NCBI RefSeq assembly: GCF_006965445.1
Contig: NZ_CP041356.1
Coordinates: 806,001-870,000 of the forward strand
Length of the DNA: 64,000 nucleotides
DNA from: Lactococcus protaetiae
GTDB taxonomy: Bacteria > Bacillota > Bacilli > Lactobacillales > Streptococcaceae
Direction: 5' to 3'
The translations under genes and the position numbers were made by a program. Positions within the stretch are counted from its first letter, which is position 1. Each line of letters starts with the position of its first letter. This document shows, in pieces, positions 55,302 to 63,742 of this stretch. The notes under the pieces were generated by a model. It had not been told where the DNA came from. It searched no databases and saw only the letters and a program-made list of their open reading frames with translations.

Positions 55302-55354
55302 GTCAGCATACTGACAGATTTCTGTCAGTAAATTTTTGAGAAAGAAAAGATAAA

Positions 55355-56911
55355 ATGATGAAAATTACGATTTTAGAAACAAGCGATATGCATGGTTATA
55401 TTTTGCCGACGAATTATACAGCGCGTAACATGGATTTCCCTTTTTCGATGGCTAAGGCACAGACAAAGATGGAAGAACTTTCAGAAGTAGCGGATGGTCC
55501 TGTGATTAAGATTGAGAATGGCGATATTTTGCAAGGCTCAGCTCTGGCTTACTATCTAGCCAAACAACGTAAAAATGGGATTTCTGAGTTGACTGCTGTG
55601 ACTAATTCCTTTGGATATGATGTCGGTTTATTGGGAAATCATGAGTTTAACTATGGCATTGATTATTTGAAAAGTTATATTGATGGAGCAGATTATCCTA
55701 TTCTGACAGCAAATGTGTTTGACGAATCTGGAAATTTAGCATTTGGTCCCGCTTATAAAATTATTGAGAAAGACGGAATAAAAATTGCTGTGGTAGGACT
55801 TTTGACGCAGTTTATTCCACATTGGGAGCAACCTGAGATTATCAAAGGATTGACTTTTAAATCTATTGTCGAAGTGGCAAAAGAGTTACTTCCTAAACTT
55901 CGTGAACTCGCTGACATCACGATTGTTGCTTATCATGGCGGTTTTGAGCGCGATTTAGAGACGGGCTTACCATCAGAAGCGCTGACAGGCGAAAATGAAG
56001 GCTATCAGTTACTGACAGAATGTGGTCAGTGGATTGATGCATTTGTCAGCGGTCATCAGCACCGAAAAATTGCCCAAAATGTGCTTGGTGTACCTGTTGT
56101 GCAGCCGGCCTATCGTGGAGAAACTGTTGGAGAAATCACATTAGAATTTGATGAAAAAACAAAAAAAGTGACAGCTACAACAGCGCAGTTGCACGAAACA
56201 GGAACTTCAAAAATTAGCTCTAAAATACAACAATTAATTTCAGAAACTCATGAAGCAGCAGAAGATTGGCTTGACACTCCAATGGGAAAAATTTCAGGAG
56301 ATATGACGATTAGCCAGCCATCCGAAGCGCGAATTCATGAGCATCCTTACATCGAATTTGTCAATAAAGTACAAATGGAAGCAACAGGCTGCAAGATTTC
56401 TGGGACTTCCCTTTTCAATAATGAGGCTAAAGGTTTTGGGCAAATCGTGACGATGCGGGATATTTTGACCAATTACATTTATCCCAATACACTTGCTGTA
56501 CTGCGCGTGACGGGTCGTGATTTAAAGGCGGCGCTTGAACATACAGCAGAACATCTTGAGCGCTCCGCTTCAGGAGATATTATTTTTAGCCCACGTTTTA
56601 TTGAGCCTAAACCCCAGTATTACAATTATGATATGTATGAAGGAATTGATTATACGATTGATCTGAAAAAGCCTGTTGGTTCAAGAATTACACGACTTGA
56701 AATTGATGGTAAATCTGTCAGTGCTGACGAATTTTTAGATATTGTTGTCAATCAGTATCGCGCAGTTGGCGGAGGAAATTATGATATGTTTTCTGCTGAC
56801 AAAATTATCAAGGAAGTCACAGTAGACATGACAGAACTGATTGCCGAGTATCTCAAAGCACACCCAGTTGTTGAGGCGACAGCCAATCATAATTTTGAAG
56901 TATTGAAGTGA
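55355..56911 (+). CDS. 5'-nucleotidase / 2',3'-cyclic phosphodiesterase family metallophosphatase
   Basis: 518 aa. N-terminal calcineurin-like domain: LETSDMHGYI, GDILQGS, LLGNHEFNYG, VAYHGG and SGHQHR. C-terminal 5'-nucleotidase domain with TGRDLKAALEHTA and the NQYRAVGGGNYDMF signature. No signal peptide is visible, so it acts in the cytoplasm, unlike most UshA-like members. Together with the Ugp-like importer and the beta-CASP hydrolase it could process imported cyclic nucleotides or phosphoesters. The stop lies in copy B4. Confidence 0.9.
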   Translation: MMKITILETSDMHGYILPTNYTARNMDFPFSMAKAQTKMEELSEVADGPVIKIENGDILQGSALAYYLAKQRKNGISELTAVTNSFGYDVGLLGNHEFNYGIDYLKSYIDGADYPILTANVFDESGNLAFGPAYKIIEKDGIKIAVVGLLTQFIPHWEQPEIIKGLTFKSIVEVAKELLPKLRELADITIVAYHGGFERDLETGLPSEALTGENEGYQLLTECGQWIDAFVSGHQHRKIAQNVLGVPVVQPAYRGETVGEITLEFDEKTKKVTATTAQLHETGTSKISSKIQQLISETHEAAEDWLDTPMGKISGDMTISQPSEARIHEHPYIEFVNKVQMEATGCKISGTSLFNNEAKGFGQIVTMRDILTNYIYPNTLAVLRVTGRDLKAALEHTAEHLERSASGDIIFSPRFIEPKPQYYNYDMYEGIDYTIDLKKPVGSRITRLEIDGKSVSADEFLDIVVNQYRAVGGGNYDMFSADKIIKEVTVDMTELIAEYLKAHPVVEATANHNFEVLK

Positions 56912-57014
56912 TTACTTCATCAGTGGGAGATTTTTTCTCTCCCACTAGCTTAGTGCTGCTTATCCCTCCACTTTAAAAGAGGTGGGGGATTTGGCAGGCA
57001 CTCGCTTGGTTAAA
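56905..57014 (+). repeat. Minimal family B element (copy B4)
   Basis: GAAGTGATTACTTCATCAGT to ACTCGCTTGGTTAAA, 110 bases. The metallophosphatase stop TGA (56909-56911) is part of the GAAGTGATTACTTC terminus. GTGGGAGA-TTTTTT-TCTCCCAC stem. Confidence 0.92.
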
Positions 57015-57031
57015 AATCAAGCAGTATTAGA

Positions 57032-57115
57032 AATTTTCAAACAATTTTGTTATAATAAAGAAAATTGTTTTTTTAAAGGAGGGCAGTAAATTCTGTCAGT
57101 ATACTGACAGAATTT
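57032..57115 (+). promoter_or_regulatory. pepN control region: CodY-like box, -10, SD and 28-bp palindrome
   Basis: AATTTTCAAACAATT (57032-57046) differs at two positions from the CodY box AATTTTCWGAAAATT. TATAAT lies at 57051. The strong AAAGGAGGG (57075-57083) is separated from the ATG at 57129 by a perfect 28-bp palindrome centred on CTGTCAGTATACTGACAG (57088-57115). CodY control of pepN is known in L. lactis. Confidence 0.6.
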
Positions 57116-57128
57116 ATAAACAAAAAAT

Positions 57129-59668
57129 ATGGCAGTAAAGCGTTTAATTGAAACATTTATCCCAGAAAATTATAAAATCTTCTTGGATATTGACCGTAAA
57201 TCAAAAACATTCAAAGGGCAAGTTGCCATCAAAGGTGAAGCGCTAAGTGATGTAATTTATTTCCACACAAAAGATTTGAATATCAAATCCGTCAAAGCTT
57301 TCAGCGTAGAAACAAATTTTATCAATGATTACGACAATGAAGAAATCGTTGTACCTGTTGGAGCAAAGGGACCTGTTACAGTATCATTTGAATATGAAGC
57401 AAAATTAACAGACAATATGATGGGGATTTATCCTTCATATTATGAAGTAAATGGCGAAAAGAAAATGCTCATTGGTACACAGTTTGAAAGCCATTTTGCC
57501 CGTCAAGCTTTCCCATCTATTGATGAGCCAGAAGCAAAAGCTACGTTTGACCTCTCTGTCAAATTTGACGAAGAACCAGGCGATATCATCGTATCAAATA
57601 TGCCAGAATTGCTTAACATCGAAGGCATTCATGTCTTTGAACGTACAGTACGTATGAGTTCTTATCTACTTGCCTTTGTCTTTGGAGATATGCAATACAA
57701 AAAAGGCAAGACAAAATCTGGTGTTGAAGTTGGGGCATTTTCAACTAAAGCACACAGCGCGGCGGCATTGGATTTCCCACTTGATATTGCGATTCGCTCA
57801 ATTGAGTTTTACGAAGATTACTACAAAACACCATATCCATTGCCACATAGTTGGCACATTGCGCTCCCTGACTTCTCAGCAGGTGCGATGGAAAACTGGG
57901 ATGTATCACTTATCGTGAAGTTTGTATGCTTGTTGATCCAGAAAATGCCACAGTTCAAAGCAAGCAGTACGTGGCCACAGTTATTGCTCATGAATTAGCT
58001 CACCAATGGTTTGGTGACCTCGTTACAATGCAATGGTGGGATGACCTTTGGCTCAATGAATCCTTTGCTAATAATATGGAATACGTTGCAATTGATGCAC
58101 TTCAACCAGAATGGAACGTTTGGGAATCATTCTCAATTTCTGAAGCAAGTATGGCGTTGAACCGTGATGCGACTGATGGCGTTCAATCTGTGCACGTTGA
58201 TGTCAACCATCCAGACGAAATCGGAACCCTATTTGACCCAGCGATTGTCTATGCCAAAGGTTCAAGGTTGATGGTTATGCTTCGTAAGTGGCTTGGAGAC
58301 GAAGATTTTGCTGCCGGACTTCATCTTTACTTTGAATCTCACAAATATGGGAATACAGTTGGAGATGACCTGTGGAATGCTTTATCTGAAACATCAGGTA
58401 AAGATGTTGCAGGATTCATGCATAGCTGGATTAACCAACCAGGCTATCCAGTAGTCACAGCTGAAGTAGTTGATGACACGCTCGTTTTAACTCAAAAACA
58501 ATTCTTTGTTGGTGACGGAGTAGATGAAGGACGTTTGTGGAATGTTCCTTTGAACACAAACTGGACAGGACTTCCTGATTTACTTTCGACTGAAAAGGTT
58601 GAAATAGCAGGATTTGCAGCTCTGAAAGCTAAGAACTCTGGCAAAGCCCTGCTTTTAAATGATGCAAATATGGCGCATTATATCATTGACTACAAAGGTG
58701 AGCTTTTGGAAGCCCTGCTTGCAGACCTTTCAACTCTTGAAAATGTCACAAAATTCCAAATCATCCAAGATCGTAAACTTTTAGCTAAAGCAGGTGTGAT
58801 TTCATACGCGGATGTAGTAAATATCCTTCCAGCTTTTGCCAATGAAGAAAGCTACATCGTAAATACTGGACTTTCACAATTGATTAGCGAACTTGAACTC
58901 TTTGTTGATGAAGAAACTGATACAGAAAAATCTTTTAAAACATTGGTTGGCAAACTTTTTGCAAAAAATTATGCGCGACTTGGTTGGACAAAAGTAGATG
59001 GAGAATCAGCGGGAGATGAAACTCTCCGCGGAATTGTACTCGCTAAGACATTGTTTGCTGAAAATGAAGAAGCTGTTGCAAAAGCAAGTGAAATATTTAA
59101 GCAGCATGAAAATAATTTAGCAACAATCCCAGCAGATGTTCGTCCAATCGTTTTGAACAATGAAATAAAAACATCAAATGCACCAACTCGAGTTCATGAA
59201 TTTATGGATTTCTACGTAAAAACACCACTTCAAGAGCTTAAAAGAGAACTTGCAAATGCTGTCTCAAATATTAAAGATGAAGCTACAGTAGCTGAGCTTC
59301 TTGAAAACTTTAAAGATGCGGATATTGTAAAACCACAAGATATTGCTTTTTCTTGGTTCTATCTCTTAAACAAAGACTTTGCACAAGATGCAGCTTGGGG
59401 ATGGGCGAAAGAAAATTGGGAATTTATCACAGCAAAACTTGGCGGCGATATGAGTTTTGACAAGTTTGTTATTTATCCAGGAAATGTTTTCAAAACACCA
59501 GCAAAACTGGCAGAATACAAGGCATTCTTTGAACCAAAACTTGAAAATCCAGCATTGAAACGCTCAATCGAAATGGCAATCAAACAAATCGAAGCACGTG
59601 TTGCTTTGATTGAACAGCAGAAATCATCAGTAGAGTCAGCGATTGCAGATTGTGCTGAAAAAATCTAA
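57129..59668 (+). pseudogene. pepN: Aminopeptidase N (PepN), frameshifted
   Basis: About 846 aa if repaired, the full family length. M1 metallopeptidase: substrate motif GAMEN, zinc motif HELAHQWFGDLVTMQWWDDLWLNESFA, long helical C-terminal domain. The frame breaks just after GAMENW: one extra G at 57898-57900 restores WGCITYREVCMLVDPENA. PepN is a major general aminopeptidase of lactococci, so a sequencing error is likely unless the strain is a natural mutant. Confidence 0.95.
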
Positions 59669-59679
59669 TCCAAATATGA

Positions 59680-59717
59680 AAAACTTACTGATTGTTTTTA
59701 ATCAGTAAGTTTTTTTA
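59680..59717 (+). terminator. pepN terminator
   Basis: AAACTTACTGATT-GTTTTT-AATCAGTAAGTTTTTTT. Confidence 0.92.
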
Positions 59718-59936
59718 TTCACTAAGATGAAGAAAATATATTTTTAAATCAAAAACAATACGTAATATTCTATATAGTAGTTTATAGTAGTTTTGTAGCT
59801 ATCTCGAACAGAATTTTTATTTTCTATAAAATAAGTGCATCTCCCAAAATATACTTATTCACAAAGACACAAGACTACACGATCAATGATAGACAAAGAT
59901 TGACAAAATTAATCATTTTTTACACAACAAAGTCTG

Positions 59937-59963
59937 TATATTCTGAATATTTTGTGCTATAAT
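59937..59963 (+). promoter_or_regulatory. gdhA promoter with CodY-like box
   Basis: Extended -10 TGCTATAAT (TATAAT 59958-59963). TATATTCTGAATATT (59937-59951) differs at three positions from the CodY box and overlaps the spacer, so repression in rich medium is plausible. Confidence 0.5.
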
Positions 59964-59992
59964 AATAAAATGCAGAAAGGAAATACAGTACT

Positions 59993-61324
59993 ATGACATA
60001 TATTGACGAAATAAAAAATCTTGTTGTTCAGAAAAATCCTTCTGAACCCGAATTTCATCAGGCGGTACATGAAGTTTTGGATACCCTGCGACCTGTAATT
60101 GAAGAAAATGAAGCTCATTACCGACGTGATGCTATTTTAGAGCGATTAGTAGAGCCTGACCGATTGATTCAATTTCGTGTTGCTTGGGTGGACGACGCTG
60201 GTCAAGTACAAGTCAATACAGGATATCGAGTGCAGTTTAACAATGCAATCGGTCCTTACAAAGGAGGATTGCGACTGAGGGAAAATGTTTATAGTGGTAT
60301 TGTTAAATTTCTTGGCTTTGAACAAATATTTAAAAATGCATTAACTGGTTTGCCTATTGGTGGAGCAAAAGGTGGCTCTGATTTTGACCCAAAAGGTAAA
60401 TCGGACCGTGAAATCATGGCATTTTGTAAAGCCTTTATGAGTGAACTTTACAACTATATCGGTCCTGATATTGATGTTCCAGCAGGTGATATTGGTGTTG
60501 GAGGGCGTGAGATTGGTTATCTTTATGGTCAATATAAACGGCTCACACATAGATATGAAGGGGTATTGACAGGAAAGGGCTTGAGTTTTGGTGGTTCTTT
60601 AGCTAGGACAGAGGCAACAGGGTATGGTTTGCTGTATTTTGCTGATGCCATGTTAAGAGCTAATGGCTTGAGCTTTAAAAATCAACGTGTTGTTATCTCT
60701 GGTTCTGGAAATGTGGCGATTTATGCTGCTGAAAAGGCAGAACAACTTGGGGCGACGGTTGTAGCTTTGTCGGATTCTTCAGGCTATATTTATGATGAAG
60801 CAGGGATTGACCTTGCAGTAGTCAAAGAGATTAAAGAAAAACGCTATGGACGAATTGTGGAATATCTGGACATTCATCCTCAGGCACAATATAGTGCTGA
60901 TGATGGGATATGGAGTGTTCCTTGTGATGTGGCGCTTCCCTGTGCAACACAAAACGAATTAAACTTAGAAGATGCTAAAAAACTTGTTGCCAACGGCTGT
61001 AAAGCAGTAGCCGAAGGTGCAAATATGCCAACAAGTCGTGAAGCAACAGAATATTTACAAGAACAAAAAGTTTTATTTGCGCCAGGAAAAGCAGCAAACG
61101 CAGGAGGAGTAGCCGTTTCTGCTCTAGAAATGTCTCAAAACTCTGAACGCCAAGTTTGGACGTTTGATAAAGTAGATGATAAGTTAAAAACAATTATGGA
61201 AGATATTTTTGCAAAGTCTGACGAAGCGGCAAAACGTTTTGGTTTTTCAGGAAATTATGTCGTAGGTGCGAATATCGCCGGTTTTGAACGAGTTATCGCT
61301 GCCATGCAAGCTCAAGGTATTTAA
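59993..61324 (+). CDS. gdhA: NADP-specific glutamate dehydrogenase
   Basis: 443 aa. Catalytic Lys in PIGGAKGGSDFDPKGKSD, PAGDIGVGGREIGYLYGQYKRL, Rossmann VVISGSGNVAIYAAEKA and CATQNELN. The 440-450 aa hexameric class uses NADPH to make glutamate from 2-oxoglutarate and ammonia, and in lactococci it supplies 2-oxoglutarate for amino-acid transamination. AAAGGAA precedes ATG. The TAA stop is part of copy B5. Confidence 0.95.
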   Translation: MTYIDEIKNLVVQKNPSEPEFHQAVHEVLDTLRPVIEENEAHYRRDAILERLVEPDRLIQFRVAWVDDAGQVQVNTGYRVQFNNAIGPYKGGLRLRENVYSGIVKFLGFEQIFKNALTGLPIGGAKGGSDFDPKGKSDREIMAFCKAFMSELYNYIGPDIDVPAGDIGVGGREIGYLYGQYKRLTHRYEGVLTGKGLSFGGSLARTEATGYGLLYFADAMLRANGLSFKNQRVVISGSGNVAIYAAEKAEQLGATVVALSDSSGYIYDEAGIDLAVVKEIKEKRYGRIVEYLDIHPQAQYSADDGIWSVPCDVALPCATQNELNLEDAKKLVANGCKAVAEGANMPTSREATEYLQEQKVLFAPGKAANAGGVAVSALEMSQNSERQVWTFDKVDDKLKTIMEDIFAKSDEAAKRFGFSGNYVVGANIAGFERVIAAMQAQGI

Positions 61325-61934
61325 CTTAGCAAGTGCGTGCTAGTTCCCCCACCTCTTAAAGGTGGCGGGATAAGCAGCACTATCTCCGCTTCGCTACTCT
61401 GTCCATTTGCTCTATCTCCGTTTCACTGCGCTGTCGATTCTCGCTACGGCACGGACGTGCCTAGTCGAAGTCGCAAATCGCTACGTGCTTCGCCCGCCGT
61501 TCTACGAACGGTCTACGCAACTTCGTTGCTCCGCTGTCCGTTTGATTGCCATTTGGCGTTGTACAGCCAATGCCTTTTGCTCTTGGGGCTTTAACCCCTA
61601 AGCAAACGATAAGGCGAAATGGCAAACTCTGTTTTCGTTCTGCCCTAGGGTCTTAGCGCTTAGACTTCAGGGACAAGACCACTTCGCCTTGCGACTTTAG
61701 TCGATTGCGATTTGAACTTGCCACTTTAGTGGCTTAGTGAAATTGACAGCGCAGTGAAACGGAGATAGAGCCGAATGGATAACGAAGCGAAGCGGAGGTG
61801 TGACCTCATATCTTTGATGTTAAGCAGACTGTTTCAGCTTTAGCTGCGTACAGGTCGCTTAGTTGTTACACCTAGAGGTTGGGTCCTAACATTGATGGGA
61901 GAGAAAGAATCCCCATCAATGAAGTAATCACTTC
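61320..61934 (-). repeat. Largest nested family B element (copy B5)
   Basis: TTTAACTTAGCAAGTGCGTG to GAAGTAATCACTTC, 615 bases without a gene. It carries more than ten hairpins with TTTA, TTAG or GAAG-type loops (for example GGGGCTTTAACCCC, CTAAGCAAACG) and the GAGGTGTGACCTCATATC segment. It lies between gdhA and the terminator shared with the converging exporter gene. Confidence 0.9.
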
Positions 61935-61949
61935 AATCACGTAAATAAA

Positions 61950-61991
61950 GAAAAAGAATTTGACTCTAATTTTGTCAAATTCTTTTTTGTT
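61950..61991. terminator. Bidirectional terminator gdhA / CDF exporter
   Basis: AAAAGAATTTGAC-TCTAATTTT-GTCAAATTCTTTTTT. Confidence 0.85.
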
Positions 61992-62004
61992 TTCACGCTG
62001 AGAT

Positions 62005-63225
62005 TTAATTCTTTGTTTTTTGTGTAATTTGACGATAAATGCAGTACCAGTAATCATTACGACGCCAAATGCTTGTGACGATAAAGTCATTATTATTATC
62101 CCAATAATCATAGGTCAGGATAAAAGTTTTTTTACTGACTTGAGAGGTCTTATAGTGTTTTATAGCAAAATGTTGTGGTGCTGGCAATCCTGTCAGTAAA
62201 TTTTTTTTATCAGTAGCACTTACAGTTGTTCCATCAGCAGTAATTTCTTTAAAATTTTTGTCTAAAAGTTGTTCCAAACTTTCCAAGTTTAAAACTTGCT
62301 CTTCCTTTTCTAAAAGTTCAAGAGAGCGGCTGGCAAAATGCTCTTCTTCAGGTAGTTCAGCTGGTTCTACATGGACATCAACATCGTAAACACCAAAGTT
62401 ATCAATAAGCATTGCCTCAATAAATTCGGTAGCTTCGTGGCTTTCAAATACACTCAAATCACGAGACATTTCAACGACAACATCAAGAAAAACATTGCTA
62501 CCATAAGTTCGCCCACGCACCATTTTTACTCTTTTTACTTTTGGAACAAGGCTGATTGCTTCTTTATATTCTTCTACTAGGTTTTCGTCAAATCCGTCAG
62601 AAAGGCTAAAGACAGAATCATGGAAAATATCATAAGCTGTCTTTAAAATAAAGCCACAAATGATGACTGCCATGAGGGTATCAAGCCATTCCCAACCGAT
62701 AGAAGCAGCTACAATCGCAATCGCTGTTCCTACGGAAGTCACAGCATCTGACAAGTTATCCTTACTTGCAGCCATAAGTGCTTGAGAATTTGTCTTTTTT
62801 GCCAAATCACGAGTATAAAAGAAAACACCAATCATAATGGCTGCTGAAATCAGACCAATCACTGCACCCAAAGGGTCAATAGCATGGCTTTTCCCAGAAA
62901 TAATCGTCATCACTGTATCACGTAAGACTTCAAAACCAACAAAAAACATGATGAAACTAGAGATTAGACTAGCAATAGATTCAACTTTCCAGTGACCATA
63001 GACATGGTCATTATCAGCAGGAATACGAGCAATTCTGAGACCGATGAGAATGGCAATGTTTCCCAAGATGTCGGTCAAATTATTGAAACCATTGGCTTGA
63101 AGAGCGCTGGAGTGAACAATTGTCGCAAATGCAATCTGTCCAATAGACAAGATAATATACGCGAATATTGAAACCCAAACCCCTTTCTCAGCCAATTTTA
63201 AATTTTGTGTGCTTGAAGTTGACAT
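62005..63225 (-). CDS. Cation diffusion facilitator family exporter
   Basis: 406 aa. Six N-terminal helices with NGFNNLTDILGN (metal-site His/Asp pattern replaced by N/D), the DHVYGHWKVESIASL motif and KDNLSDAVTS, then a cytoplasmic ferredoxin-like domain and an extra C-terminal region of about 120 aa. The NxxxD/DxxxD pattern is typical of manganese-transporting CDFs such as MntE/MneS. It may act with the riboswitch-controlled P-type ATPase in Mn2+ efflux. CAGGAG precedes ATG. Confidence 0.9.
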   Translation of the reverse strand: MSTSSTQNLKLAEKGVWVSIFAYIILSIGQIAFATIVHSSALQANGFNNLTDILGNIAILIGLRIARIPADNDHVYGHWKVESIASLISSFIMFFVGFEVLRDTVMTIISGKSHAIDPLGAVIGLISAAIMIGVFFYTRDLAKKTNSQALMAASKDNLSDAVTSVGTAIAIVAASIGWEWLDTLMAVIICGFILKTAYDIFHDSVFSLSDGFDENLVEEYKEAISLVPKVKRVKMVRGRTYGSNVFLDVVVEMSRDLSVFESHEATEFIEAMLIDNFGVYDVDVHVEPAELPEEEHFASRSLELLEKEEQVLNLESLEQLLDKNFKEITADGTTVSATDKKNLLTGLPAPQHFAIKHYKTSQVSKKTFILTYDYWDNNNDFIVTSIWRRNDYWYCIYRQITQKTKN

Positions 63226-63381
63226 TTAATTTCTCCTGATAGATTCGAGTGGAACAATTCAATAAAAAACAATACTCAAAAATATGATTTTTTCATCTCT
63301 CAATTATAACATTTTTAGATAAGACGTGTTTTGAAACTCGGTTATCTCAGCTAAATAAATGGCTAATCTAAAGTAAAATTA

Positions 63382-63562
63382 ATGAAGTCAAGACTTATTC
63401 AGTGGGAGTTTCATAAAACATTTGTCCATTTTCTCTAGCCGCTGAAGCGACTGATAAAAGGGCAACTCCCCACTGAATTTAGTCGGACGAAATTCAAAGC
63501 TTAGTGCTGCTTTATCTCCGACCTAAGAGGTCGGAGTATTAGCACACACTTGTTTTGATAAA
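63382..63562 (+). repeat. Family A element (copy A10)
   Basis: ATGAAGTCAAGACTTATTCA to ACTTGTTTTGATAAA, 181 bases. CTCCGACCTAAGAGGTCGGAG stem, and the loop of the GTGGGAGTT/AACTCCCCAC stem is filled with the AGCCGCTGAAGCGACTG module. It lies upstream of lmrR. Confidence 0.92.
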
Positions 63563-63586
63563 AAATACTTTTTTTAATAAAGTACC

Positions 63587-63615
63587 TTGACTTACACAGT
63601 AATATGAAGTAAAAT
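63587..63615 (+). promoter_or_regulatory. Promoter of lmrR
   Basis: TTGACT (63587) - 17 bp - TAAAAT (63610). A PadR-type ATGT-N8-ACAT operator was looked for but is not clear. Confidence 0.6.
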
Positions 63616-63742
63616 GTACTATGTTAAAAATAAAAATGACCAAATATTTCACGAGAGCTAGTCGGAGTATAAAATAAGATTTTATTTCCAAACTCGTCAG
63701 ATTACTTCAAGTAATACTTACCCTTATATAGAAAGGAAAAAG

